A stretch of DNA of 64,000 bases from Phytopseudomonas seleniipraecipitans (GCF_900102335.1 NZ_FNBM01000005.1:1-64000); one strand, 5' to 3'; positions 1 to 9,114 are shown, counted from the stretch's first letter. The notes: generated from the letters alone by a model not told the origin. Numbers and translations: made by a program.

Positions 1-27
1 CAGGTGAGGGCAGTGGCGATCTTGTGG

Positions 28-115
28 TGGAAGGGTGGAGCGTCTTCCACCCTACGCGAGCGTGGAGGTTTTATAGCCTGGGTTAGCCGAAGGCGTAACC
101 CGGGGCAGGGATTTG
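28..115. repeat. Intergenic palindromic repeat remnants
   Basis: The 312 bases before the first gene contain no convincing coding sequence. A short inverted repeat of the GGGTGGA...TCCACCCTAC type lies at 30-56. A TAGCCTGGGTT...AACCCGGG segment at about 77-104 is of a kind that recurs near 29.1 and 32.4 kb. Both look like dispersed intergenic repeats rather than gene remnants. Confidence 0.5.
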
Positions 116-261
116 AGTTCGCTGGGGCGCTCAAATACCTCCCGGCTATGTACACCGAATGTAGCGAACAGGCTGCAGGTCGCGCTTAGGATCCGGCTTG
201 CCGGCGATGCTCTCAAGCCCGCTTCGCCAACAAGCCGGCTGCAAAGAGGCCCGCCCCACAA

Positions 262-291
262 AAACGAAGAAGCCCGCATATAGCGGGCTTC
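262..291 (-). terminator. Rho-independent terminator of the TRAP/aldolase cluster
   Basis: A perfect 9-bp stem (GAAGCCCGC / GCGGGCTTC) with a 5-base loop spans 269-291. Read on the minus strand it is followed by a T-rich tract. It lies 22 bp beyond the stop of the last minus-strand gene of the cluster, as expected for the operon terminator. Confidence 0.85.
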
Positions 292-312
292 GTTGTTTGG
301 CGTTGTGCTCAA

Positions 313-1098
313 CTACAGCAGTTGTTCCTTCACTGCGGCAATGCTGCGCCCAGCCTGGTTGAGCCAGGACAGGTCGCTGCCCATCAGCAGCATGTCGCTG
401 CCCATCTCGAGTAGGCGTTTGGCGGTTTCGCCGTCGGCGGGGAAGCAGGGCACCATGACTTGGATCGAGCGGGCATGGCACTTCTCGATCAGCAGTTCCA
501 GGCGTTGTAGCACTTCGGGATTGCCCAGCCGATAGTCGACTGGCAATTGGCGCGACAGTGAGTAGTCGGCCGGGCCGAAGTGCACGGCGTCGATACATTC
601 GACGTCGAGGATCTCGTCGATGTTGTCGAAGAACTCGTAGCTCTCTGCCATCGGTACAATCACGCTGCGATCGTTCTCTGTCTGGGTATAACTGCCCCAG
701 TCGAAGTTCGGCCCTGCGTAGTTGGCCGATCGTACCGAGCTGTCACCGCCACGGCGGCCCATGGGCGGGAACTTGCTGTAGCGGATGATGGTGCGCATCT
801 GTTCGGCATTGTGCACCTGGGGGATGATCACCCCCGAAGCGCCCATTTCCAGTGCCTTGCGAATATCCCATTCAAGGGTGCCGCGCACACGTACCAGGCT
901 ATGAATGCCGGAGCACTTGGCCGCCAGGATCAACTTTTCCATATCGCGGTCGACACCCAATGAGGTGTGCTCGGCATCGATGAACACGAAATCCAGGCCC
1001 CAGTTTCCCGCCACTTCGATGGGCATGGACGACGTGCTGTAGATGTTCATGCCGTAGGTGTGCGAGCGGGCCATCAGCTGTTTGAGTGTACTGTTCAT
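313..1098 (-). CDS. HpcH/HpaI-family aldolase
   Basis: This 261-residue protein belongs to the HpcH/HpaI family of metal-dependent class II aldolases, which cleave 4-hydroxy-2-oxo acids to pyruvate and an aldehyde. Visible family residues are DAEH at 41-44 with His44 as catalytic base, Arg70 in the VRVRG strand, Glu152 in the PMAES motif, and Asp178 in FGPADYS. The last two would hold the divalent metal. Length is normal for the family (about 250-265). It is the last gene of a minus-strand run, 9 bp after the nitrilase-family gene, and is followed by a terminator. The surrounding TRAP transporters suggest a catabolic role on an imported acid. The actual substrate cannot be read from the sequence. 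Confidence 0.88.
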   Translation of the reverse strand: MNSTLKQLMARSHTYGMNIYSTSSMPIEVAGNWGLDFVFIDAEHTSLGVDRDMEKLILAAKCSGIHSLVRVRGTLEWDIRKALEMGASGVIIPQVHNAEQMRTIIRYSKFPPMGRRGGDSSVRSANYAGPNFDWGSYTQTENDRSVIVPMAESYEFFDNIDEILDVECIDAVHFGPADYSLSRQLPVDYRLGNPEVLQRLELLIEKCHARSIQVMVPCFPADGETAKRLLEMGSDMLLMGSDLSWLNQAGRSIAAVKEQLL

Positions 1099-1107
1099 CT
1101 CGTCACC

Positions 1108-1911
1108 TCAGATGCGATAGGTATCGGGCAGGCGATCACGGAACGGGTGCACTTCGAACACACCGGGCTCGCGGATCAGCGATTTGTTGCGCGCCTTCTC
1201 GATGTCGATCTCGACGGTGAATACGCCATCCTCTGCACCAGCCCGTACCAGCGTTTTACCGGACGGTTCGATGATGTGGCTCATGCCGATGAACTGCATG
1301 CCGCCGTCCATGTCGTTGCGGTTCGGCGCGACGAAGTAGACGATGTTCTCGGCGGCGCGCACTGTGCTGAAGATGTCCGGCAGCATGCGCGCCTGCTCTG
1401 GCCAGGCGGCTGGCAGTACGACGATATCGGCGCCTTCCAGAGCCAGGGTGCGTACGACTTCGGGGAAGCGGATTTCATAACAGATAGCCATGCCGATCCG
1501 CCCGATCGCGGTATCGAAGACCGGTGGCGTCCACTCTTCCGGCGTATCAGTGAAGCGGTCGCCGATCATGAACGGCAGGTGACGTTTGCGGTGCAGGCCG
1601 ACGATGCCTTCAGGGCCGATCAGCGCGGCGGTGTTGAAGATGGCATCCGGGCGGCGCTCGTAGAAGCCGGCGATGATGTAGATACCGGTCTCCGCGCTGA
1701 CGGCCAGCAGTGGGGCCAGCGCGTCGATGTCGATGGCGCCGCGCTCCAGGTCTTCACGGCTGTCGAACGAGCCGCCGGTGAGCAGGCATTCCGGGAAGGC
1801 GATCAGGCGCGAACCTTCGAGTGCTGTCTGGCGTGATAGCTCGGCGACTTTCGCGATGGTCTGGGTCGGGTTGCCGGGAACGGGGTGGATCTGCGCGACC
1901 GAAATTTTCAT
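1108..1911 (-). CDS. Carbon-nitrogen hydrolase (nitrilase superfamily)
   Basis: This is a 267-residue single-domain nitrilase-superfamily enzyme. The Glu-Lys-Cys triad is intact: Glu41 in AFPECLLTG, Lys109 in HRKRHLP and Cys144 in MAICYEIRFPE. The CYEIRFPE context is typical of amidase branches (omega-amidase or carbamoylase-like) rather than true nitrilases. There is no signal peptide, so it should be cytoplasmic. It sits between the TRAP binding protein (73 bp upstream) and the HpcH aldolase (9 bp downstream) in one transcriptional direction. A plausible job is removing an amide or carbamoyl nitrogen before or after the aldol cleavage. That role is inferred from neighbours only. Confidence 0.88.
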   Translation of the reverse strand: MKISVAQIHPVPGNPTQTIAKVAELSRQTALEGSRLIAFPECLLTGGSFDSREDLERGAIDIDALAPLLAVSAETGIYIIAGFYERRPDAIFNTAALIGPEGIVGLHRKRHLPFMIGDRFTDTPEEWTPPVFDTAIGRIGMAICYEIRFPEVVRTLALEGADIVVLPAAWPEQARMLPDIFSTVRAAENIVYFVAPNRNDMDGGMQFIGMSHIIEPSGKTLVRAGAEDGVFTVEIDIEKARNKSLIREPGVFEVHPFRDRLPDTYRI

Positions 1912-1984
1912 GATTTTCCTCTATGACAGGTAGAGTGCGCCCAAGCGATTGAGCGCACGTGTTCGTGCAGCGATGCTGCGGTGT

Positions 1985-2983
1985 TTAGGGCTGGGCGACG
2001 TCCATGGCCTCGTAAACCTTCTTCACGAGTTCTGGATTGATCTTCGCTGCGTATTTGTCGACGACGGGACGGACGGTTTCCTGAATGCGGGCAATCTCCG
2101 CATCCGATACTTTATTGACCTGCATGCCGGACGCCTCCAGTTCGGCGATGGCCTTGCTGTCCGCTTCGCGAGAAATCTTCCGCTGCTCGAGGCGCACTTC
2201 CATGGCCACGTCGGTGAGCAGCTTTTTCTCGTCGTCGTTGAGCGTGTCCCAGAAGGTCTTGCCGATCAGGACTATCTGCGGGTTGTAGTTGTGGCGGGTG
2301 AGGCTCATGTACTTCTGCACTTCGTTGAACTTCGAGGCGAGAATCAGCGCAGCCGGATTTTCCTGGCCGTCGACCGTGCCGGTTTCCAATGCCGTGTGCA
2401 CTTCGGTAAACGGCAGCGGGGTCGGGTTGGCGCCGAGCGCTCGCCATACGTCAAGGAACAGCGGGGACTGCTGGGCGCGGATCTTCAGGCCGGCGATGTC
2501 TTCCAGCTTCTCTACCGGGCGCTTGTTGTTGGTGAGGTTGCGCACCCCCAATTCCCAGAATGCCAGGCCGACCAATTTCTGCTCGGGTAGCTGGTCGGTG
2601 AGCATCCTGCCGACTTCCCCGTCGAGCATTGCATCGACCTTGGCGGTGTCGGTGTACAGGAACGGGAAGTCGAGGATGCCGAAGTCGGTAACGTGGTTGA
2701 GCATCAGCCCGGCGTTCCAGGTCATCATCTCGATCACCCCGCCCTGCAGCGACGACAGCACCTGCACGTCACCGCCCAGCACGCCATTGGGGAAGGTGCG
2801 CACCTTTATCTTGCCGCCGCTGCGCTCGCTGACTTTCTTGGCAAACAGGTCCATGCCGATCGCTGGCGGGGTGCCTTTCGGGCTGGTGGCGGCGAATTTG
2901 ATGGTGTGCGAGTTGTACTCTGCGGCGAAGCTCAGGCTGCTGGCCAGTAGCAGGGCAGCGAGTGCAGTCAGTTGCTTTTTCAT
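1985..2983 (-). CDS. TRAP transporter solute-binding protein (DctP family), system 1
   Basis: A 332-residue periplasmic binding protein of the DctP/TRAP family. A signal peptide covers about residues 1-20 (MKKQLTALAALLLASSLSFA). The family signature around GLKIRAQQSP carries the Arg that usually pairs with the substrate carboxylate, and the following PLPFTEVHTALETGTVDGQEN block is characteristic. Ligands of this family are usually organic acids. It is followed by the amidase gene and preceded, 26 bp away, by its large permease, so DctQ-DctM-DctP form a normal set. No specificity can be assigned from sequence alone. Confidence 0.92.
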   Translation of the reverse strand: MKKQLTALAALLLASSLSFAAEYNSHTIKFAATSPKGTPPAIGMDLFAKKVSERSGGKIKVRTFPNGVLGGDVQVLSSLQGGVIEMMTWNAGLMLNHVTDFGILDFPFLYTDTAKVDAMLDGEVGRMLTDQLPEQKLVGLAFWELGVRNLTNNKRPVEKLEDIAGLKIRAQQSPLFLDVWRALGANPTPLPFTEVHTALETGTVDGQENPAALILASKFNEVQKYMSLTRHNYNPQIVLIGKTFWDTLNDDEKKLLTDVAMEVRLEQRKISREADSKAIAELEASGMQVNKVSDAEIARIQETVRPVVDKYAAKINPELVKKVYEAMDVAQP

Positions 2984-3009
2984 GGGGAAGTCCTAGTTGT
3001 TGGTTGTTG

Positions 3010-4293
3010 TTATTTGGCGAACCAGCCGGCTGGAACGATGACCAGTTCCGGAAAGGCCACGAGAAGGAAAAGCACCAGCACTTCGGCGATCAGGAAGGGG
3101 AAGGTGCCTTTGAGCAGCGCTTCGTAGCGCATGCGACCGATACCGGCGACCACGTTGAGCACCGTGCCCACCGGTGGGGTGATCAGGCCGATCGAGCAAT
3201 TGATCATGAACAGCACGCCGAAATAGATCGGGTCGATACCCGCCGCCGTCACCACCGGCACCAGGATCGGCGCGAGCAGCAAAATGGTCGGGGTCAGGTC
3301 CATGACCATGGAGATCAGCAGGATCAGCGCCATCAGCACGAGGATCAGCAGTTTCGGGTTGTCCATCACCGGCTGAATGAGGTCGATGATCTGCCCGGGA
3401 ATATCGGCAATGGTGATCATCCACGCCGGGATCGAAGCGGCCGCGACCAGGAACATCACTGCCGCGGTGGTCTTGCCGGCGCGCAGCAGCAGGGCGTTGA
3501 GATCCTTCAGGTTGAGCTCGCGGTACACCAGCGTAGACACCAGCAGCGCATACACACTGGCCACGGCGCCGGCTTCGGTTGGCGTGACCACGCCGAAGCG
3601 CAGGCCGACGACAATGATCACCGGCAGCAGCAGTGCCCAGATGCTGTCGACGAACGCCTTGGCCCGCTGCTTGCCGCTCGCCTTGGGGCTCAGTTGCACA
3701 TCGGTGTCGCGGCGCGATACCAGCCACCAGGCCACGCACAGTGCCGACGCGATCAGCAGGCCCGGGAAGATGCCCGCAAGGAACAGTTTGGTGATCGACA
3801 GCCCGGACGCCACGCCGAGCACCACGAAGCCGATACTCGGCGGGATGATCGAACCGAGCACCGAGACCGAAGCGATCAGCCCGCCCGAACGGTTCTTGTT
3901 GTAGCCGGCGATAACCATCATCGGCAGCAGCAAGGCGGTCAGCGAGGCGGCGTCGGCGAGTGCCGAGCCGGACAGGCTCGACAGCAGCACGCCAGCAAAG
4001 ATGGCGACGTAGCCCAAGCCACCGCGCAGGTGACCGACCATGGCAATAGCCAGGTTGATGATGCGTTTGGATAACCCGCCGCTGTTCATCACCTCACCGG
4101 CGATGATGAACAGAGGAATCGCCAGCAAGGGAAAGCTGCCGGCGGAGTTGATGATGTTCTGCGCGATGATCTGGCCATCGAACAGCCCTAGCAGCCACAT
4201 CAGGGCAACGCCGCAGAGAATCAGGGCATAGGCGATAGGCGCGCCAATCAGAATGGCGGCCATCAGCACGCCGACGAATACGGTAAGGGCCAT
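3010..4293 (-). CDS. TRAP transporter large permease (DctM family), system 1
   Basis: A 427-residue, very hydrophobic protein with about 12-13 predicted membrane segments. It contains typical DctM features such as the SGSALADAASLTALLLPMM stretch early and the GLITPPVGTVLNVV motif near the C-terminus. It catalyses Na+-coupled import of the ligand delivered by the binding protein. Its start overlaps the stop of the small permease gene by one base, a translationally coupled arrangement. The second TRAP set lies upstream in the same orientation after a 480-bp gap. Confidence 0.93.
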   Translation of the reverse strand: MALTVFVGVLMAAILIGAPIAYALILCGVALMWLLGLFDGQIIAQNIINSAGSFPLLAIPLFIIAGEVMNSGGLSKRIINLAIAMVGHLRGGLGYVAIFAGVLLSSLSGSALADAASLTALLLPMMVIAGYNKNRSGGLIASVSVLGSIIPPSIGFVVLGVASGLSITKLFLAGIFPGLLIASALCVAWWLVSRRDTDVQLSPKASGKQRAKAFVDSIWALLLPVIIVVGLRFGVVTPTEAGAVASVYALLVSTLVYRELNLKDLNALLLRAGKTTAAVMFLVAAASIPAWMITIADIPGQIIDLIQPVMDNPKLLILVLMALILLISMVMDLTPTILLLAPILVPVVTAAGIDPIYFGVLFMINCSIGLITPPVGTVLNVVAGIGRMRYEALLKGTFPFLIAEVLVLFLLVAFPELVIVPAGWFAK

Positions 4294-4832
4294 TACTTGA
4301 GTACCCCGGTTTCGGTGGAGGACAGCACGTGCGCTTCTTCATCGCTGCGTTGCGGGCGGTAGCTGCCAGCCGGCTTTCGCAGGTTGTCGATCAGTTGGGT
4401 GGCTATCAGCAAGGCGCTGAGCACCGAGAACACCAGGCCTGCGCCATAGAACAGCGCCATGGACACGCCTGTGGAAGGTGCGCCGACATGCAGGTTGATC
4501 AGCGTCTGTTTCCAGCTACCGAGCAGGAACAGCCAGGTGACGTAGAGCATGAGCAACTGAGTGATCACCAGCAGGTACTTGGCGACCACGGGTGAGACGC
4601 GACTGGTGAGCATGTCGACGCCGATATGGCCGTTCTCGTGGAGCATCAATTGCGCGCCAGCGAACACCAGCCAGACGAAAGCCAGCCGCGAAATTTCCTC
4701 GCTGAAGAACAGCCCGGAGTTGAAGCCGTAGCGCAGCACGACGTTGAGGAATATCAGCAGGGTGATACAGACCAGGCTTGAAACGATCAGCACTTTCAGT
4801 GCAGCGAAGTAGATAGTCAGAACATTTTTCAC
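4293..4832 (-). CDS. TRAP transporter small permease (DctQ family), system 1
   Basis: A 179-residue membrane protein with four predicted helices. It has the family pattern FSEEISRLAFVWLVFAGAQ around residues 40-60 and HIGVDML in the second loop. DctQ subunits form the small membrane domain of tripartite TRAP importers and pair with the DctM subunit encoded immediately downstream. It is the first gene of the downstream TRAP/amidase/aldolase set and may have its own promoter in the 480-bp gap before it. Confidence 0.92.
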   Translation of the reverse strand: MKNVLTIYFAALKVLIVSSLVCITLLIFLNVVLRYGFNSGLFFSEEISRLAFVWLVFAGAQLMLHENGHIGVDMLTSRVSPVVAKYLLVITQLLMLYVTWLFLLGSWKQTLINLHVGAPSTGVSMALFYGAGLVFSVLSALLIATQLIDNLRKPAGSYRPQRSDEEAHVLSSTETGVLK

Positions 4833-5314
4833 GGTGCGCTCTCCAGCAAGTGGGCAGATGAGCGAAGTAAGGAAGTGGCTTGATAATTATTGTCGGCACT
4901 CGTGAAAGTTACCGATACGGCAGCGTTGGCCGTTGAGCAATAGGCGGGCATGTATCACCTTTTTATTATTGGTCGTATGCAGTCATACGCGGTGATTTGA
5001 TTCTTTTCTCATTGCCTTTGGGTGTCAATGCAACTACCCGAAGAGTCGGATTCAATGTTTTTATTAGGTTGATAAAAACGGCAGATATGAGCGGGTGTGC
5101 ACTTTTATCACGCACGGGGAGACCTTAAATGCCAATATTTAACGCGCTGCTGTCGCGGCGTTGCTAATAGTCAGCCAGCCGCGCGCCGCCGGCGGCGCGG
5201 ACTCCGCTGGCGACGTATGAGGCTGGGCCAACCAATTAAGGCGTGGTGCACATCCTTTTACAGATGTCCTGGTAGTTGTGGCGTGAATGACGGGCGTATC
5301 AGCGTGAACATTGT
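4833..5314 (-). promoter_or_regulatory. 482-bp gap between the two TRAP sets, with operator-like palindrome
   Basis: No gene is supported here. The left half is AT-rich compared with its surroundings and would suit a minus-strand promoter for the downstream TRAP set. A perfect inverted repeat, CGTATG-CAGT-CATACG, lies at 4974-4989, about 142 bp before the small permease start, and looks like a regulator site. A very GC-rich self-complementary stretch at 5182-5199 could fold into a hairpin after the upstream large permease gene, but lacks a T tract. Confidence 0.4.
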
Positions 5315-6595
5315 CTACGCAAATGTCGGTAACCAAAGAGCAAGTTGCGGAAATATAATCAGCAGGGCAATCAATAACAGCAGCACAAGGCAGAAGGGCA
5401 ATACGCCGATTATTACGTCCGTGAAGTTACCTTTGTTACGAATGCTCTGCACCACGAACAAGCTCATGCCGAAGGGCGGCGTTATCTGGCCCAACTCGCA
5501 TAGGATGATCAGAATCACGCCGAACCATAAGGGGTCGAAGCCCAGTGCAACAATCACCGGCACCACCAGTGGCGCGGTGGTAATCAGCATCGCCAGGGTG
5601 TCCATGAAGCAGCCAAGGATGATGTAGAACAGGATGATCGCCAGCAGCGTGGCCATCGGCGACAGTTCCAGACCGGTGATGAAGCTGACCAGCGTGGGCG
5701 TCAGGCCGATGGCCGACAGCACGAAGTTGAGGAAGAATGCCGACAGGGTGATGAAGATGATCATCCCGCTGGTGCGCATGGTCGACTCGAATGCCTGGCC
5801 GAGGTTCTGCCAGGTGAAGGTGCGCCGGAACAGGCCGAGACCGAACGCGGCCAGTACGCCCAATGCCGCCGACTCACTGGCCGTGGCGAAACCGCTGTAG
5901 ATGGCACCGACTACCAGCACGAAGATCGCCATGGGCGGTAGCAGGTCGGGGATGCTCGCCAGGCGCTCGGCCCAGGTGGCGTGCTGGCGAGTACCGCCGA
6001 GCTTCGGCCAGATCATGCAGGTGATCACGATCATCGCCACGAACATCACGCACAGCAGCAGGCCGGGAATGGTCGCCGCCAGATAGAGTTTGGGTACCGA
6101 GATATTGGCGATCAAGGCGAACAGGATCATGTTGATCGAGGGCGGAATCAGAATGCCCAGGGTGCCGCCGGCCGCGATCGAACCGAGGAACAGCGGCGCC
6201 GGGTAGCCTTTGCGCTCCTGCTCCGGCAGGGCGATGGTCGAGATGGTCGCCGCCGTGGCCACGCTGGAACCGCTGGTGGCGGAGAACAGTGCCGAGGCGC
6301 CGATGTTCGAGTTCATCAGCCCGCCGGGTAGCCACGACAGCCACTTGTCCGCCGCGCCATACATGCGCCCGGCTACGCCGGAGCAGACCAGCAGCTCGCC
6401 CATCAGGATGTACAGCGGAATGGCCACCAGCAGAAATTCGGCGCCAGTACTCCAGGCTATTTCGCCCATGGCATTGCTCAGCGGCAACGCCGAAAACAGC
6501 TCGGCCAGCGACATGCCCAGCAGGCCCACGCTGACGGCCGCAGCGACGCTCAGGCCGAGTAAACCGAGCAGCACGATAAGGGTAAACACCAGCAT
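5315..6595 (-). CDS. TRAP transporter large permease (DctM family), system 2
   Basis: A 426-residue DctM-family permease with about 12 membrane segments. The block SGSSVATAATISTIALPEQ and the PPSINMILFALI motif are typical of the family. The start follows directly on the stop of its DctQ partner with no spacer. It differs clearly from the other DctM in this cluster, so the two systems are not a recent tandem duplication. This suggests two ligands or two affinities for the same pathway. Confidence 0.93.
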   Translation of the reverse strand: MLVFTLIVLLGLLGLSVAAAVSVGLLGMSLAELFSALPLSNAMGEIAWSTGAEFLLVAIPLYILMGELLVCSGVAGRMYGAADKWLSWLPGGLMNSNIGASALFSATSGSSVATAATISTIALPEQERKGYPAPLFLGSIAAGGTLGILIPPSINMILFALIANISVPKLYLAATIPGLLLCVMFVAMIVITCMIWPKLGGTRQHATWAERLASIPDLLPPMAIFVLVVGAIYSGFATASESAALGVLAAFGLGLFRRTFTWQNLGQAFESTMRTSGMIIFITLSAFFLNFVLSAIGLTPTLVSFITGLELSPMATLLAIILFYIILGCFMDTLAMLITTAPLVVPVIVALGFDPLWFGVILIILCELGQITPPFGMSLFVVQSIRNKGNFTDVIIGVLPFCLVLLLLIALLIIFPQLALWLPTFA

Positions 6596-7207
6596 CTAGC
6601 GACCCTCCTTTGTTGTTGAACGGGCACTGATACTGGAGCGCGATTCTTCCTCGATCTCCTCCTCGACGGAGTTGATGCCGATCAGCGCGTTGGCCGCGGC
6701 CCAGCGCTGCTGGCGTAACTGCATCAGGCTGTTGTAACCGAGCACCAGAATGGTGGTAGCGAAGAACAGGTAGCCGGCGAACCACAGGGATTGGGGAATC
6801 CACTGCGGCACCTGTAGCGGCGTGGTGGAAATCGAGCGGTAGACGATGGAATCCCACAGCACGCCGCCCACATGGAACAGCAGCGTACCGACGAACAGCG
6901 CCATGCCGACCAGTGCCAGCAGGTTGAAGCCGACCTTGGGCTTGAGCGACAGGCGCGAATAGAGGATGTCGACGCGCAGGTGGGAGCGTTTGAGCAGCGC
7001 GATGGGGAAGGCCCAGGCGCTGACGATGGCCAGCACATAACCGGCAATCTCGTCGGCGCCGCCCATGGAAAAGCCAAACAGGCGGCGCAACAGCAAGTCG
7101 ATGCTGATCATCAAGGCCGAGCCCATCAGCGCGATACCGCCTACCCAGGCACTGATCCTGGCGATGCGATTGATGAGCCGGAGGCTCGGGGTGTCGGTAC
7201 GTTGCAT
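6596..7207 (-). CDS. TRAP transporter small permease (DctQ family), system 2
   Basis: A 203-residue membrane protein with four predicted helices. GGADEIAGYVLAIVSAWAFP near residue 50 and the LRVDILYSRLS segment fit the DctQ family. The C-terminal 35 residues are a hydrophilic, acidic and then basic tail (EEEIEEESRSS) longer than in the first system. The stop abuts the start of the large permease. The binding-protein gene lies 70 bp upstream. Confidence 0.9.
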   Translation of the reverse strand: MQRTDTPSLRLINRIARISAWVGGIALMGSALMISIDLLLRRLFGFSMGGADEIAGYVLAIVSAWAFPIALLKRSHLRVDILYSRLSLKPKVGFNLLALVGMALFVGTLLFHVGGVLWDSIVYRSISTTPLQVPQWIPQSLWFAGYLFFATTILVLGYNSLMQLRQQRWAAANALIGINSVEEEIEEESRSSISARSTTKEGR

Positions 7208-7277
7208 GAGCAGGTTCTCCGCGAACGGTTGGCGGTCAGCGCGGCAAGCGCCTTGTCGGGCGAGGTCTTCGCGGTAG

Positions 7278-8333
7278 TCAGGGGTCAGTCAGGCTGACGC
7301 CAATCGCCTTGCCCGCCGTGGCGTTCCACTGCTGCACGCAGTCGGCGCCGCAACGCTGGCCCCAGTCATTGGCGATACGCAGCACCATGGCGCGCAGCCT
7401 GGTCTGCTCCTCACGCGTGGGGGCGTTGGCGTGCATGTGGGCGGGGCGGTGAATCTGGCAGTCGGTTGCGCCCGTGTTACAGGCCAGCGCATAGCGGTTC
7501 TCTCGGGCGGTTTCCGTCCAGAGGGCATCCTCCAGTACCTGAGCCTGGGCCTGCAGCAGTTGCTGCACATCAGGGGAAAGCTGTTGCCAGCGCTGCAGAC
7601 CCATGGCGTAGAAGCCGATCGACCAGTCCACCGGCAGGTCGTACACATGGCCTGCCACGTCGTACCACTTGGCGGCGTTGCCCGAGCCCATGCCGGTCAC
7701 CGCACAGTCGATGACGCCGGTCTGTATGGCGGTGACCACTTCGGCGAACGGCAAGGTAACGGGGGAGGCGCCAAGTGCGCCGACCATGTCGGCCATGTTG
7801 CGGCCACGTACGCGCACCTTGCGGCCCTTGAGGTCGTTCAGGGTGTTCACGGCATCGCGGCAGAAAAACACCTGCGCGGTATAGGGCACGGTCGCCAGCA
7901 GCTTGACGCCGTGGCGCTCGGCCATACGCGCCGCGAGCACCGGCTTGTAGGCATTGGCGATTTTGCGCGAGGTGTCGATGTCGGCTGCCATGCCGGGCAG
8001 GTCGATGCCCTCGAAAGCCGCATCGTCGCCCGCCACGAAGGCGAACACGCCCATGCCGATCTCGACCGCGCCGGCGCGCAGCACGCGAACCATCTCCGGG
8101 CCCTTGAGGCCGCTCTCCGAGAGGCCCATCAGGCGGGCGGTGACCTTGCCGCCCGAGCTGGCGGGCAGGGTTTCGCTCCAGAACGGACGCTCGACCGCGC
8201 GAAAGGTGTAGTTGTGGCTGCCGCCACCGACCACGTTGAAATGGACGGACGACGCATCGTCCGCGAGCGCGCTGGCGCCAATCGAGCAGCCCAGCGCAGC
8301 CAGGATCACCCTGGGGAGCGAGTACAGTTTCAT
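7278..8333 (-). CDS. TRAP transporter solute-binding protein (DctP family), system 2
   Basis: A 351-residue periplasmic binding protein with a signal peptide ending near residue 24 (ASALADD). The DctP signature is present as GRKVRVRGRNMADMV followed by LPFAEVVTAIQTGVIDC. The C-terminal part is unusual: it holds the pairs CNTGATDC and CGADC, and two further Cys lie at FFCRD and VIDCA. That makes six Cys in the mature domain, which suggests disulfides in the periplasm. It is the first transporter gene of the set, after the RraA-like gene. Confidence 0.9.
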   Translation of the reverse strand: MKLYSLPRVILAALGCSIGASALADDASSVHFNVVGGGSHNYTFRAVERPFWSETLPASSGGKVTARLMGLSESGLKGPEMVRVLRAGAVEIGMGVFAFVAGDDAAFEGIDLPGMAADIDTSRKIANAYKPVLAARMAERHGVKLLATVPYTAQVFFCRDAVNTLNDLKGRKVRVRGRNMADMVGALGASPVTLPFAEVVTAIQTGVIDCAVTGMGSGNAAKWYDVAGHVYDLPVDWSIGFYAMGLQRWQQLSPDVQQLLQAQAQVLEDALWTETARENRYALACNTGATDCQIHRPAHMHANAPTREEQTRLRAMVLRIANDWGQRCGADCVQQWNATAGKAIGVSLTDP

Positions 8334-8442
8334 TGTAGTCCTGTTGTTCTTTTGGGGGGAGCTACGGGGCAGAAACCTGAAAAGTGCAGCGGGTCAGTAT
8401 TGAAATTGTTGTCGCGCCTGACTAGGCGCGTTGGTGCCGGCG

Positions 8443-9114
8443 TTATCGCGCCTTGCCGATGGCCGCATCGATCACTGAGCGTGAGCCCACCACATCGGGA
8501 AACTTCTCACCCTGAGCCAGGCGCGCCAGGGTGTGCTTCTCGTTTTCCTGGAAGTCGATGGCACGGCGGGCCAGGGCCAGTGCCTGGTCGGGTGGCAGGA
8601 TGACGATGCCGTTCTCGTCGGCGATCACCGCATCTCCTGGTCGAACCACCACGCCACCGCATTGCACCACGGTACAGAACTCGCCTTCCTCGCCCTTCAC
8701 CCGCGTGGTGATGGCGCTGGCGCCCCACGACCAGACCGGCACCCCGTGTTGGCGAATCTCGCCCAGGTCGGTGACATAACCATCGATGACGATTCCAGCG
8801 ATACCTGCCTGCTTGGCGGCATACGCCATGGCGCCGCCCATGGCAGCGGTCACGCTTTCGCCACAGCGGTCGACCACCAGAAAGTCACCCGGCCTCGCGC
8901 AACCCATCGCGTAATGTAGGATGCCGCCGTCGGCGCCGGGCATTTTCACCGTCACCGCCGTGCCGACGGTGCGCAGGTTTTCGAAATGCGCCTTGATCTG
9001 CGGGCTCACTATGCCGGTGGTGATGAAATGCCCAATCGTGGCGGGCTCGGCTCGCATAAGAACGGAAAGTTCTTCTGGATTAATCGCGTCGGGAAGTGCT
9101 TCGATAATATACAT
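8443..9114 (-). CDS. RraA-like / HMG-CHA-aldolase-fold protein with altered signature
   Basis: A 223-residue protein of the RraA-like family, whose enzymatic members are 4-hydroxy-4-methyl-2-oxoglutarate / 4-carboxy-4-hydroxy-2-oxoadipate aldolases and oxaloacetate decarboxylases. The fold is recognisable in GVVVRPGDAVIADENGIVILP and in GIVIDGYVTD. The family signature normally reads G-x-V-R-D at this point. Here it is Gly112-Tyr-Val-Thr115-Asp116, so the Arg that binds the pyruvate enolate is Thr while the metal-associated Asp is kept. It is the first gene of the minus-strand cluster and is divergent from the LysR gene. It may be a decarboxylase or isomerase-like variant, or an inactive regulator. 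Confidence 0.82.
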   Translation of the reverse strand: MYIIEALPDAINPEELSVLMRAEPATIGHFITTGIVSPQIKAHFENLRTVGTAVTVKMPGADGGILHYAMGCARPGDFLVVDRCGESVTAAMGGAMAYAAKQAGIAGIVIDGYVTDLGEIRQHGVPVWSWGASAITTRVKGEEGEFCTVVQCGGVVVRPGDAVIADENGIVILPPDQALALARRAIDFQENEKHTLARLAQGEKFPDVVGSRSVIDAAIGKAR

